In this document: positions 4,969 through 12,690 of the stretch, piece after piece
Numbering within the stretch: the first letter of the stretch is position 1
Layout: each line of letters begins with the position of its first letter
Assembly: GCA_002453155.1 (NCBI GenBank)
Contig: DKGG01000066.1
Span: 1-20,680, forward strand
Length of the DNA: 20,680 bases
From: Bdellovibrionaceae bacterium UBA6776
GTDB lineage: Bacteria > Bdellovibrionota > Bdellovibrionia > Bdellovibrionales > UBA1609
Direction: 5' to 3'
Notes under the pieces: generated by a model
Database searches by the model: none
What the model saw: the letters and a program-made list of their open reading frames with translations, nothing else
What the model was told of the DNA's origin: nothing
Position numbers and translations under genes: made by a program

Positions 4969-6468
4969 ATGAGACTTTTAACGGCCAAGGAATGCAATGA
5001 GTGGGACCAAATTCTTCAGGAGAAACTCCATTTGAGTGGTGAACTTCTGATGGAGTCCGTTGCAGGTCAAATGGCGGTTCTTCTTAAAAACTTTGCGCTC
5101 AAAAAAAAGATCCACTCGTTTCGCATTTTATGTGGTCCCGGCAATAACGGTGCGGACGGTTTGGCTTTAGCTCGATTGTTGCTTTCGATGGATTTCAAAG
5201 TGGAGTGTTTTGCATCAGAACAGGGGAAGACCTCCAAGTTGTTTGAAGAGCAAAAGAATCGTTTTCAAAGCCTCAATGGAAAAATCCATGGATTTGAATC
5301 GTTCAAAAAATTTCCCTTGCAAGAAGCGCCAGCAATTCTTGTGGATGCGTTGTTCGGAGTCGGTTTTCGAGGAGAGTTAGAAAGTCCGTTTAAAGAAGTG
5401 GTCCAGCGCGCGAATCAAGGTGCAGGAATTCCAGTGGCACTGGATGTGCCCTCTGGTTTGAATGTGGATTCAGGAGTTGCGAGCGGAGAAGTCTTTCGGG
5501 CTCAGTACACTTTAACGGTTGGAACTTCTAAGCCTGGATTTTACACGGCCGATGGACCCACCTGTTGTGGAAAGATCAAAGTGATTTCTTCCAGTTTTCA
5601 CAAAGATTTGATGCCAAAGAGTTCTTCGAAATTTTTTTTAAAGCAAAAGGAAGACGTAAAAAATCTTTTGCCCGAAAAAGGTCCTCGATCTCACAAGGGA
5701 TCCATCGGGAAGCTTCACCTGGTTGTGGGGTCCAAAAAATACTTGGGAGCGGCAAAGCTTGTGGTGGATGCGGCCTTATCTGCTGGCGCCAGCTATCTTT
5801 ATGTCTATGGGGATTCTTTGCAGGTGGAACTTTTGAAAGATGCGCCCGAAATCATTTTTCGGAGCTCTGTGGATTTTGATCCTTCCAAGTGGGATCAAAG
5901 GGATGCGGCTGTAATTGGACCTGGGGTTTCGGATGTAAAGGCCTTGGAGCAGATGCTTCAAAAGTTAAAGCAGTCTGGAACTCAAAAAGTTCTTTTAGAT
6001 GCCGGAGCCTTTCAGGTTTTAAAGTCTGGTTTTTCAAAAGTGCCAGATTCTTGGATCTTGACTCCTCACCCTGGCGAGCTGGGTGATCTTTTAGAGACCT
6101 CTGCGAAACACGTGGAGCAAAATCGATTTCAATCGGTTCTTAAAGCTCAAGGTCAGTTTGGTGGACAGATTCTTCTTAAAGGTTTTCTGCCCCTGTTGGC
6201 CACTTCTTCACTGGAAGTTTGGAGCCTGCCCTTTGGAGACCAAAGATTGGGTAAGGCTGGCTCAGGAGATGCGTTGGCGGGCCTTGTGGGTGGCCTGATG
6301 GTGCAAATGGATTCTGTGAGTGATGCCATGGCTTTAGGAGTTTATCTTCATGCGCGAAGTGCAGAACTCCAAACCGAAGGAGTTCACCCCTCGTCTTTAC
6401 AATCTTCAAAAATTTCAAACTTCATCGGTTGCGCTATGAAAGAGTTGGAATCCAAATCCCAAGTGTAA
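4969..6468 (+). CDS. nnr: Bifunctional NAD(P)HX epimerase / ADP-dependent NAD(P)HX dehydratase (499 aa)
   Basis: A cytoplasmic metabolite-repair enzyme: the N-terminal half epimerises R- and S-NAD(P)HX and the C-terminal half dehydrates S-NAD(P)HX back to NAD(P)H using ADP. The YjeF_N-type epimerase domain (about 1-215) shows GPGNNGADG (56-64), DALFGVGFRG (126-135) and DVPSGLNVDSG (159-169). The ribokinase-fold dehydratase (about 230-495) shows SHKGSIGKLHLVVGS, TPHPGELGDLL (from 365) and AGSGDALAG with the catalytic-type Asp434. Length is normal for the fused form. One deviation: the usual LDADAL string near 344 reads LDAGAF. The start at 4969 has no Shine-Dalgarno sequence. The 3' end overlaps the convergent phosphopantetheinyl transferase gene by 85 bp. 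Confidence 0.95.
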   Translation: MRLLTAKECNEWDQILQEKLHLSGELLMESVAGQMAVLLKNFALKKKIHSFRILCGPGNNGADGLALARLLLSMDFKVECFASEQGKTSKLFEEQKNRFQSLNGKIHGFESFKKFPLQEAPAILVDALFGVGFRGELESPFKEVVQRANQGAGIPVALDVPSGLNVDSGVASGEVFRAQYTLTVGTSKPGFYTADGPTCCGKIKVISSSFHKDLMPKSSSKFFLKQKEDVKNLLPEKGPRSHKGSIGKLHLVVGSKKYLGAAKLVVDAALSAGASYLYVYGDSLQVELLKDAPEIIFRSSVDFDPSKWDQRDAAVIGPGVSDVKALEQMLQKLKQSGTQKVLLDAGAFQVLKSGFSKVPDSWILTPHPGELGDLLETSAKHVEQNRFQSVLKAQGQFGGQILLKGFLPLLATSSLEVWSLPFGDQRLGKAGSGDALAGLVGGLMVQMDSVSDAMALGVYLHARSAELQTEGVHPSSLQSSKISNFIGCAMKELESKSQV

Positions 6469-7100
6469 CTTTGGATGTTGCTTGAAAAAATCTCTTCATT
6501 AGAATGAGCGACCAGATTTCCGTAAACTCCATCCAGTTTGAAGGAAAAGATTTTCCAGGAAGGATCCTTACTTAAGTTTTTTTGTGAGATCTGATTTAAC
6601 TCCTTGTGAAGGCCTCGCCCCCTCGCTTTGGAATAGGCCTCTTTAAAGGTCCAAGTTTTGTAAAAAAAGTTGGATTGAAGATCCGTGGGGAGGTTGCTGA
6701 GCATTTTATTTTCTGTAGATGTAAAATAGCGTTTTCCGATGGAGTCAAAGGATTGGCCCTTTTGAGGCTCTTGCAAATCCAGTCCAATTAGCCCGGTTGT
6801 TTCTTTCAGCACCGCCAAGCCCACAAAATTTTTGGAGTGACTCAAATTGAATGGAAATGTGTTTTTAAAATAGGGTTTGCCATGTTCGGACTTAAAAAGT
6901 TCCAAAGAATTGTCTGCGAGGTTAAGGCATTCGCGATACACCTTAAAAAGAAGAACTCGGCCCAACAACCAGTCTGTCTTGCGGTCTTCGGAAGAGATTT
7001 GATTCCCTTCCGATCGTAAAGACGTGGGCAATTCTTGAAGCAGCAAAGCAGAGTTCAAAGACTTGAGCTCTGCTTTGTTTGCGAAATAGATGTCAATCAA
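6384..7100 (-). CDS. Sfp-type 4'-phosphopantetheinyl transferase (238 aa)
   Basis: Transfers the phosphopantetheine arm of CoA to a serine of acyl- or peptidyl-carrier proteins in the cytoplasm. Motifs are in the canonical order: GKPYF (74-78) and FNLSHS (84-89), IGLDLQ (105-110, Mg-ligand Asp108) and WTFKEAYSKARGRGL (150-164, Glu154 and Lys158). Length matches group II (Sfp/EntD-like) enzymes. The second acidic residue of the usual D-x-E is Gln110. The start is a TTG at 7100 without a Shine-Dalgarno sequence, but it lies 6 nt after the stop of the upstream lipoprotein gene, so reinitiation by coupled ribosomes is the likely mechanism; no ATG exists before residue 133. No PKS/NRPS genes are visible, so it may be the general carrier-protein activator of fatty acid synthesis. 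Confidence 0.92.
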   Translation of the reverse strand: MIDIYFANKAELKSLNSALLLQELPTSLRSEGNQISSEDRKTDWLLGRVLLFKVYRECLNLADNSLELFKSEHGKPYFKNTFPFNLSHSKNFVGLAVLKETTGLIGLDLQEPQKGQSFDSIGKRYFTSTENKMLSNLPTDLQSNFFYKTWTFKEAYSKARGRGLHKELNQISQKNLSKDPSWKIFSFKLDGVYGNLVAHSNEEIFSSNIQSYTWDLDSNSFIAQPMKFEIFEDCKDEG

Positions 7101-7106
7101 GTGAAA

Positions 7107-8012
7107 CTATTTTTTATTCTTGTTGTAAATCTCTTCGCCGTTCAAGGTCATCACATCTTCACTGTCATCACCGTTTGCGGTTTCTGTGCGTTCAAAAACC
7201 ACTGGGTTTCGTGTGCCTTTGAAGACGAAGGTGGTTTTGTTGGTCAGGTTTTTCTCAGATCTTTGATCGTTGGGGCTGTGGGAGGATGAATCCATTTTTT
7301 GACTCACGTCAATGGAAGCCTCAGATCCATCTTTGTATTTCAAAGTGAGGGTGTAACGGACACTTTGATTGCTTCGCGAGCGGTTCATTTGGTCCATGGG
7401 GTTTGCGGCAACAGAGGTTCCGTTGGTTTTTGAGCTTACGGTAAATGAAACCAAATCTTTGTTTTTTAGAGTTCCGGTTCGATCGTCCCATGAAAAGTTT
7501 GCGGTCACAGTATTTTGAGAAAGTGTGCTGTATAGATCTGTCTTTCCTTTGGCTTGGCGGCTGGTGGCATTCAAGGAAAGAGTACAGTCTTCGCCCTGGG
7601 CGCCATTTGCTTTGGCGTTGCTGAGCCATTGTGTTTTGTGAGTGACGCCGGCAGCTGTATCGTTGATGGTTTTGGATCGAATCTGGCAAGCGCCAAAAGC
7701 TTTGCGGATTTCATTTTGATACTCGGCTTCCGTGGAGCGTTGGTCCGGATTCCCTTTGGTGAGTTTGCCATTGTTTATAATCAAGACCAAGGCATCTCCA
7801 AAAAGTCCGGATGAAACCTGAAGCTCATTCAATAGAGCGCGGGCCTGTGAGGTGGCTTGTAAAAACTCATTTTGATCTTGAGTGGAAAGGCCTTTTTGAA
7901 ACGCTGGAATATCAACATTTCCAAGGTCGCCGCCAGAATTCGGGCTGTCGGAACATCCTGCAACGGTGAAACCCACAAAAAGCGCAAACAAGATTTTTGA
8001 AAATGAAGTCAC
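7107..8012 (-). CDS. Putative lipoprotein of unknown function (301 aa)
   Basis: Starts at GTG 8012, supported by AGGGGG about 5 nt upstream. MTSFSKILFALFVGFTVAGC is a lipoprotein signal with lipobox VAGC (Cys20), followed by a flexible Ser/Gly/Asn linker (SDSPNSGGDLGN). The mature protein is hydrophilic, Thr/Ser/Asn-rich, with two further Cys (ACQIR, EDCTLSL) that could pair. The C-terminal half alternates strand-like segments (SVRYTLTLKYKDGSEASIDVSQ, KTTFVFKGTRNPVVFERTE) and ends in a Lys-rich tail. No family is recognised. It is the first gene of a two-gene unit with the phosphopantetheinyl transferase, 6 bp apart; the functions do not obviously relate. Confidence 0.82.
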   Translation of the reverse strand: MTSFSKILFALFVGFTVAGCSDSPNSGGDLGNVDIPAFQKGLSTQDQNEFLQATSQARALLNELQVSSGLFGDALVLIINNGKLTKGNPDQRSTEAEYQNEIRKAFGACQIRSKTINDTAAGVTHKTQWLSNAKANGAQGEDCTLSLNATSRQAKGKTDLYSTLSQNTVTANFSWDDRTGTLKNKDLVSFTVSSKTNGTSVAANPMDQMNRSRSNQSVRYTLTLKYKDGSEASIDVSQKMDSSSHSPNDQRSEKNLTNKTTFVFKGTRNPVVFERTETANGDDSEDVMTLNGEEIYNKNKK

Positions 8013-8216
8013 AATACCCCCTATAAAATGATTTTTAAATGTCAGATTGGATATGGACTATCAAAGGGGGATGAAAAAGCAAACGAAAACAGCAGAGGTT
8101 TTGTTCGGTAGCGTTAGATTTTGTGGAGCGCAGAATCACATCTGGACGAAGCGTGGAAATCAGGATCTAAAGTCCTCAAATTTTTAAAACGCATGCTTAA
8201 AAAAAGGAGTATCTAA
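8013..8216. other. Divergent intergenic region
   Basis: This 204-bp region separates the minus-strand lipoprotein gene from the plus-strand barrel gene and must hold both promoters. I see Shine-Dalgarno sites at each end (AGGGGG on the minus strand near 8018-8023, AAGGAG at 8204-8209 on the plus strand) but no convincing -35/-10 pair, and no gene. Confidence 0.5.
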
Positions 8217-9338
8217 ATGAAGCTCTCGTTGATTTTATTGTTGGGTTTTGCCATGAGCCAAGCGGCCTTCGCCACTCGTGCGCGATTGATGGGACTTGGA
8301 TTGGATAAAAACGGCAGTCTTTTTGTCGAGGACGATCGAAACGTTTTTTTAAACCCCGCACACATCAATGCGGTTGAGAACAAAGTGAATTTGGAAGCGG
8401 GTGCTACGGATCGAATCAGTGGAACAACCACAAATGATCCCAAGGCCGAAGGTGGCGTTTCCTATAAAATGGATCCGTTTTCTTTGGGAGTTCAGATCGG
8501 GCGTGTAAGCAAGGCAGCCGACCGCATGGACACTCAAAACGCATTGACCTCCAGTTTTTATGATCCACAAAACTCTTTGGAAGTGATTGTGGGCGGTGGA
8601 GATGAATTGAAGTGGGGAGGCTCTCTTCACTATGCGAACTCCACATCCGATGTTGGAACCACAGCAGACTATCCCGACAGCAAAGCGCAAGTGGTCTCGG
8701 CCCGTGGTGGTGTGGCGACCGATCGCTTTCAAGTTTATGGCGCGTGGGACATCAAGCACACCTCTGAAACAGCAACCTCTTCTGTGGCCACTCAAAAGTA
8801 CGATGGAAACTTGAGTCTTGAAGTGGGCGGTTCCTTCAATTTGGCCGAGAATTCCAAAGTGGGCGGTTATGTTTTGATGACCGGTTATGACTTTGACAAT
8901 GGCGGAGCCACTCGTGGGGAAAACAAGCATTTGGAAGCTCAAGGAAGCTACTTTCATGTTTTGAAAAAGTCAGAAGGTGCGACGGTCTTTGCTTTGGCGG
9001 GACTTTACTACCAAAAAGATGAATCAAAATACACGGGTGCTGGAGACGACACTTACAAATACCTTCTTCTGCCAACCGGCGTAGGTGTGGAAGTTCAATT
9101 GTCCTCCTGGTTTGTGGCGCGCGGATCCGTGGCTCAAAACTTGATCTTGGATACGGTTGAACGAACAAATGGCTCTGGCGATTACACCAAGAAAGGCGAG
9201 GATGACACTGTTGTGACCTTGGGATCTTCGTTCATTTTCAAAGACTTTGCCTTGGATGCCACTTTAGAAGGCTCTTCCACCGGCAAGATCAATGGCAACA
9301 CTTTGATTGCCAATGTGGGCGCCACTTACAGCTTCTAA
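8217..9338 (+). CDS. Outer-membrane beta-barrel protein (373 aa)
   Basis: A signal peptide (MKLSLILLLGFAMSQAAFA, cleavage after residue 19) leads into TRARLMGLGLD and EDDRNVFLNPAHI (about 38-50); a 'no/one more dimension of Asn-Pro-Ala near the N-terminus' pattern of this kind is typical of PorV/FadL-like barrels. The rest is a regular series of amphipathic strands with Gly, Tyr and Asp/Ser-rich turns, ending in ANVGATYSF, a classic C-terminal barrel signature with terminal Phe. A porin or substrate channel is likely; the substrate is unknown. GGAG at 8206-8209 is 7 nt before the ATG. It is a single gene closed by its own terminator. An alternative is a structural surface barrel without transport function. 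Confidence 0.85.
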   Translation: MKLSLILLLGFAMSQAAFATRARLMGLGLDKNGSLFVEDDRNVFLNPAHINAVENKVNLEAGATDRISGTTTNDPKAEGGVSYKMDPFSLGVQIGRVSKAADRMDTQNALTSSFYDPQNSLEVIVGGGDELKWGGSLHYANSTSDVGTTADYPDSKAQVVSARGGVATDRFQVYGAWDIKHTSETATSSVATQKYDGNLSLEVGGSFNLAENSKVGGYVLMTGYDFDNGGATRGENKHLEAQGSYFHVLKKSEGATVFALAGLYYQKDESKYTGAGDDTYKYLLLPTGVGVEVQLSSWFVARGSVAQNLILDTVERTNGSGDYTKKGEDDTVVTLGSSFIFKDFALDATLEGSSTGKINGNTLIANVGATYSF

Positions 9339-9364
9339 ATGGAATTTACCGCTTTTGAAGCTTC

Positions 9365-9398
9365 AAATCCCTCAGGATCGTCCTGGGGGATTTTTTTT
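9365..9398 (+). terminator. Intrinsic terminator after the barrel gene
   Basis: Stem 9365-9377 / 9381-9393 (aaatccctcagga with tcctgggggattt, one G-U pair), 3-nt loop, then eight T at 9391-9398. A separate 14-bp perfect palindrome tttgaagcttcaaa spans 9354-9367 just before it. Confidence 0.93.
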
Positions 9399-9427
9399 GA
9401 CAAAAATCAAAAAATGTATTTTTTAAA
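9397..9427 (+). promoter_or_regulatory. Possible promoter of the histidine kinase gene
   Basis: A perfect TTGACA (9397-9402) begins within the T-run of the preceding terminator. The -10 is unclear: TATTTT at 9417-9422 gives a short 14-bp spacer and TTTAAA at 9422-9427 a long 19-bp one. The A/T-rich surroundings make chance matches easy. Confidence 0.3.
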
Positions 9428-9472
9428 GAAATTTCGAAGTCGTTTTTAGGTCAATGTTGAGTTGGAGATGGA

Positions 9473-10612
9473 ATGAAGAGCTACATGCCTCATGGACACT
9501 GTTTTTTATGGCAGCAAGATCTTTTGGCTCTCCATGTAATTTCGGACGGAATCGTCGCTCTCAGTTATTTTTCCATTCCGCTGGCGATTTTTTATTACCT
9601 TTACCGAAAGAAAATTGAAAACCGACTGATTCCTTCGTTGTTTATTGCGTTCATTGTCAGCTGTGGAGTGACCCACCTTTTTACAATTTGGAACTTTTGG
9701 CACAGTGACTATTGGCTTTCTGGAGTTTTTAAGGCGGCCTGTGCGGGCATTTCTGCTTTCACGGCCCTATTTCTTTGGGTCTTAATGCCTAAGATTTTAA
9801 AAATGCCGACCAAAAAGGACATTGAATCTCTGAATAACCAGTTGAGAGAGGCGAACGAAGATTTAGAGCTAAAAGTTAGAAATCGCACCCAGCAGTTGGA
9901 GCAGGCCAACAAAGAGCTTTTTCAAATCAACACCATTGTCTCCCATGATCTAAAAAACTCTCTCAATGCAATTTTGGGATATGCTGAGCTTGTAAAAGCC
10001 TCATCCAAATCTCCAGAGACTACCAAATTTATGACGGCCATTCAGCGCAGTGGAGGGCAGCTCAATCAGTTTATTGAAGATCTTAGCTCCTTGGTCAATT
10101 TGGGTAAGGGCGGAGTTGAAGTTCACCCCGTAAATCTTAAAGAGGTGGTCGCCAATGTAAAGAGTGATTTCAGTATGCAGCTGGATCAAGTGGGAGGCGT
10201 TTTTCACCATGGAGAACTTGGTTCGGTGGAAGGTGTTCAGTCTTTATTGCATCAACTTTTTTCAAATCTCATGTCCAATTCGATCAAATATCGCTCTATG
10301 GATCGACGTCTAAAGATCAATGTTTATAGTCTTGATGAAGGGCGATTTGTTTCAATCTATTGGGAAGACAATGGGTCAGGAATAGATCCCCAAGACCGTG
10401 ATCACATTTTTAAAATGTACAATCGAGGTGGGCGGGACAAAGATTCCGTTGGGGGCAGTGGAGTGGGATTGGCATTTTGTCGCCGCATTGCTTCGATCCA
10501 TGGTGGAGAAATTTTTGTGGACTCCTCGCAAAGTATAGGTGGCACTGTGTTTGTGGTGCGTCTTCCGAAAGTGGCCCATATCAACTCCTTCTATTCGTTT
10601 CTTCGCCCTTAA
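9473..10612 (+). CDS. Histidine kinase with ethylene-receptor-like membrane sensor domain (379 aa)
   Basis: The N-terminal ~105 residues form three membrane helices matching the ethylene-binding domain of plant ETR1 and bacterial relatives: ISDGIVALSYFSIPL (23-37) and FIVSCGVTHL (60-69). Equivalents of ETR1 Asp25, Tyr32, Cys65 and His69 are Asp25, Tyr32, Cys64 and His68; the Cys and His bind copper(I) in ETR1. ETR1 Glu38 is Ala here. A coiled coil (about 115-150) leads to a HisKA domain with phospho-acceptor His158 (SHDLKNSLN) and an HATPase with N box (NLMSNSIKY), DNGSGID, IFKMYNRG and GGSGVGLAFCRR. No GAF or receiver domain is present, and no response regulator is nearby, so it is an orphan kinase. 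GGAG sits 5 nt before the ATG. Catalytic residues look intact. Ethylene binding is inferred from residues, not shown. Confidence 0.93.
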   Translation: MKSYMPHGHCFLWQQDLLALHVISDGIVALSYFSIPLAIFYYLYRKKIENRLIPSLFIAFIVSCGVTHLFTIWNFWHSDYWLSGVFKAACAGISAFTALFLWVLMPKILKMPTKKDIESLNNQLREANEDLELKVRNRTQQLEQANKELFQINTIVSHDLKNSLNAILGYAELVKASSKSPETTKFMTAIQRSGGQLNQFIEDLSSLVNLGKGGVEVHPVNLKEVVANVKSDFSMQLDQVGGVFHHGELGSVEGVQSLLHQLFSNLMSNSIKYRSMDRRLKINVYSLDEGRFVSIYWEDNGSGIDPQDRDHIFKMYNRGGRDKDSVGGSGVGLAFCRRIASIHGGEIFVDSSQSIGGTVFVVRLPKVAHINSFYSFLRP

Positions 10613-10631
10613 TTGGCTTTGGGGAATTGAG

Positions 10632-10660
10632 TTTTCAAGGGATCGTTTAGGCCTTATGAT
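10632..10660 (+). promoter_or_regulatory. Rhomboid gene promoter, predicted leaderless
   Basis: TTTTCA (10632-10637, 4/6 to consensus), exactly 17 bp, then TATGAT (10655-10660, 5/6). The predicted start, 7 nt after the -10, is the A of the ATG at 10667. There is no Shine-Dalgarno sequence in the 6 nt between. Confidence 0.6.
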
Positions 10661-10666
10661 GGTCTT

Positions 10667-11293
10667 ATGAATCAAAAACAATCCTTTCTTGTGCCTTTGT
10701 TTGTCGGAATCAATTTGGTGGTATTCTTGCTTTGGCACTCATATTCTCCGGAATTTATGTCCGAAAATTTCGCAGTCAGTTGGACCCGTTTGGAAGAGGG
10801 GCGCTATTGGACTTTGCTGACCTCGGTTTTCTCTCACAATTACCTGTTTCATTTTTTGATCAATATGATTGTGCTGTGGAGTTTCGGACGTCTGCTTGAA
10901 ATGATTTTGGGAATGCGGTTGTTTTTTTCATTTTACATGACAGCGGGGATTGTGGGTTCACTCAGCCATGCGGTTTTGGGGAATTTTTATATTCACCAGC
11001 CCGATCAATTGGCGGTGGGGGCATCTGGCGCCATTGCGGGATTGATTCTTTTGTTTTCGTTGATGTTTCCGAAAGAAAAGATTTTGGTTTTTGGAATCCT
11101 TCCGGTGCCGGCCCTCTTTGGAGCCTTGGCTTTTATTGGTTTTGATTTGTGGGGCTTGATTGAACAATCCCGAGGCGGGGGGCTTCCGATTGGTCACGGG
11201 GCTCACCTGGGGGGCGCCCTCACTGGAATATTATTTTACTTTTATTTGCGTCGCCGCGCCCGCCGCTTGAGACCTCACTCCTTTCGGGGATAA
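10667..11293 (+). CDS. Rhomboid-family intramembrane serine protease (208 aa)
   Basis: An inner-membrane protease cleaving substrate transmembrane helices. About six hydrophobic segments are seen. The family landmarks are complete: EGRYWTLLTSVFSH and HFLINM with His62 and Asn66 (oxyanion region), GASGAIAG with catalytic Ser120, and GHGAHLGG with catalytic His180. Length and order match the basic six-helix bacterial rhomboids (GlpG-type core without the N-terminal cytosolic domain). The C-terminus is strongly basic (RRRARRLRPHSFRG), fitting the cytosolic side. It follows the kinase gene by 54 bp but has its own promoter and no ribosome site, so it is probably expressed independently. Physiological substrate unknown. 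Confidence 0.95.
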   Translation: MNQKQSFLVPLFVGINLVVFLLWHSYSPEFMSENFAVSWTRLEEGRYWTLLTSVFSHNYLFHFLINMIVLWSFGRLLEMILGMRLFFSFYMTAGIVGSLSHAVLGNFYIHQPDQLAVGASGAIAGLILLFSLMFPKEKILVFGILPVPALFGALAFIGFDLWGLIEQSRGGGLPIGHGAHLGGALTGILFYFYLRRRARRLRPHSFRG

Positions 11294-11520
11294 ATTGAGG
11301 CCAAGCCTAGGTTCCGGTGGAGGCTGGTGACAAATTTTGGGCTCAGGGTGAAATCCCTATACGGATCCATGAGGTCTTTTTGAGCTGAAATTAAAAAAAT
11401 GGTCTCTCTTCGGATTTGAAGGGATAGAGACTTCCTCTTAAATTGGCTCCTTTTTTGAAGTTATCCAAGGAGTGATCTTGTGGTAAGGGCTTTCGAAAAT
11501 CATCAAATGGGACAAAACCA
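11294..11520. other. Intergenic region with a hairpin, no gene seen
   Basis: This 227-bp stretch contains a stem gtctct (11402-11407) / agagac (11426-11431) with an inner cttc/gaag pair, and smaller pairings such as aggg/ccct near 11346-11358. None is followed by a clean T-run, so no confident terminator for the rhomboid gene is present. I could not match the region to a riboswitch class, nor find a clear promoter or Shine-Dalgarno sequence for the downstream GTG. Confidence 0.4.
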
Positions 11521-12690
11521 GTGAATGTAAAAAACCGATCCAATTCAAAAATCCCTGTGGTTTGCTCACTTCTCCTTGCGGCCGTATTTGCAGCGGGAGC
11601 GAAGGCTTCCGAAAAACCCTGCTTTCTTCAGTTGGTGGTTTCCAATGACGAACCTCAAAAAGTCTCATCCGAGACAAGAACCTCCAGCGAAAATGTGACC
11701 GCCCTCTATTTTGTAAAAAACCTTAAAAAATTAGGATTTCAAACTCAATCCAGCAACGGTCAAGAAGTTCAACAAGAGCTTCGAAAGCAATCCGCTGAAA
11801 ATTTAAAGGCTTACAAGGCAAACTTTGGAGCCTGGCTGAAAAAAAATTCAGGCTTTGTGGCGCGCCCTCTTCCCGATGGAGATTCCCTTTACACCATTTG
11901 GAAAGAGCTGCCCTCTCGAGAGAACAGTTGGGATTTAAAAAACTTGGCCATGGATTCCCAAGTGATATCCAATGACGCTTTAAATATCGACCTGAGTTTT
12001 TGGTCTTTTTTGGCCGGAGGATTGGATGGAACCTCTTTCAATCTCAACGAACTTTCATCCTCCGCTCAAGAGGATTTTCGCAGACAGACCTTGCAAAGTG
12101 GTCTGGTGCGCATCGCTTTGGATAAAGATTTTTCTATGGATTGGTCCTTTGTGCTTCCAAGCCCTGGCGACCCCATTCGCGGAATGAGAAGTTCTTTCGG
12201 AATGGGTCGGTATCTGTTTTTTATGGACGTTTTTGCCCCAGAAGATTTAAAGAATTTGATCGCCCGTTTGGAATCTTATTTGCCCGTACACTCCAAGCCA
12301 GAGAACCTGATAAATCGAGTTTTGATTCGCGTTTTGACCGACATGTCCATGTACAAAAAACAGCAGCACGTTCTCCACTCCATTTTACGAGAGTTCTTCC
12401 ACCACCAAGTTCTTACCGTGGAGGACGGGGCCGAGCTTTTAGCCTATGTGAACTACAATTTGACCATGTCCGGAATGGGCCCTTCTTTTGATGGAACTTC
12501 TTTTGCGTTTATTTCCAACTTGCAGGTTTTTGTGAGTGGCACTCTTTCCCCGGATGTTTATGAGGTCCAAGACAAGCCCTATGTGGAGCCCGTGGTTTTG
12601 AGCCCCAGTGCCATGCGACCAGCCCAGCTTCGTCGCAGCCGCTTGGGCGACAATCCTTTCGAGTGGATTTACCCTCCAGATATGCACTGA
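11521..12690 (+). CDS. Exported protein of unknown function (389 aa)
   Basis: Begins at GTG 11521, the only plausible start: upstream in-frame sequence reaches a stop at 11473 with no ATG. The N-terminus is a signal peptide with a long basic n-region (MNVKNRSNSK), a hydrophobic core and AKA cleavage near residue 29. It is not a lipoprotein. The mature protein is mixed helix/strand: a Lys/Gln-rich helical stretch (about 80-115), a Trp-containing centre (IDLSFWSFLAGGLDG, DFSMDWSFVLPSPGDP), a helical segment around 255-310 (DLKNLIARLESYL, MYKKQQHVLHSILREFF) and a Pro-rich tail ending YPPDMH. I recognise no domain. No Shine-Dalgarno sequence is visible. Confidence 0.75.
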   Translation: MNVKNRSNSKIPVVCSLLLAAVFAAGAKASEKPCFLQLVVSNDEPQKVSSETRTSSENVTALYFVKNLKKLGFQTQSSNGQEVQQELRKQSAENLKAYKANFGAWLKKNSGFVARPLPDGDSLYTIWKELPSRENSWDLKNLAMDSQVISNDALNIDLSFWSFLAGGLDGTSFNLNELSSSAQEDFRRQTLQSGLVRIALDKDFSMDWSFVLPSPGDPIRGMRSSFGMGRYLFFMDVFAPEDLKNLIARLESYLPVHSKPENLINRVLIRVLTDMSMYKKQQHVLHSILREFFHHQVLTVEDGAELLAYVNYNLTMSGMGPSFDGTSFAFISNLQVFVSGTLSPDVYEVQDKPYVEPVVLSPSAMRPAQLRRSRLGDNPFEWIYPPDMH

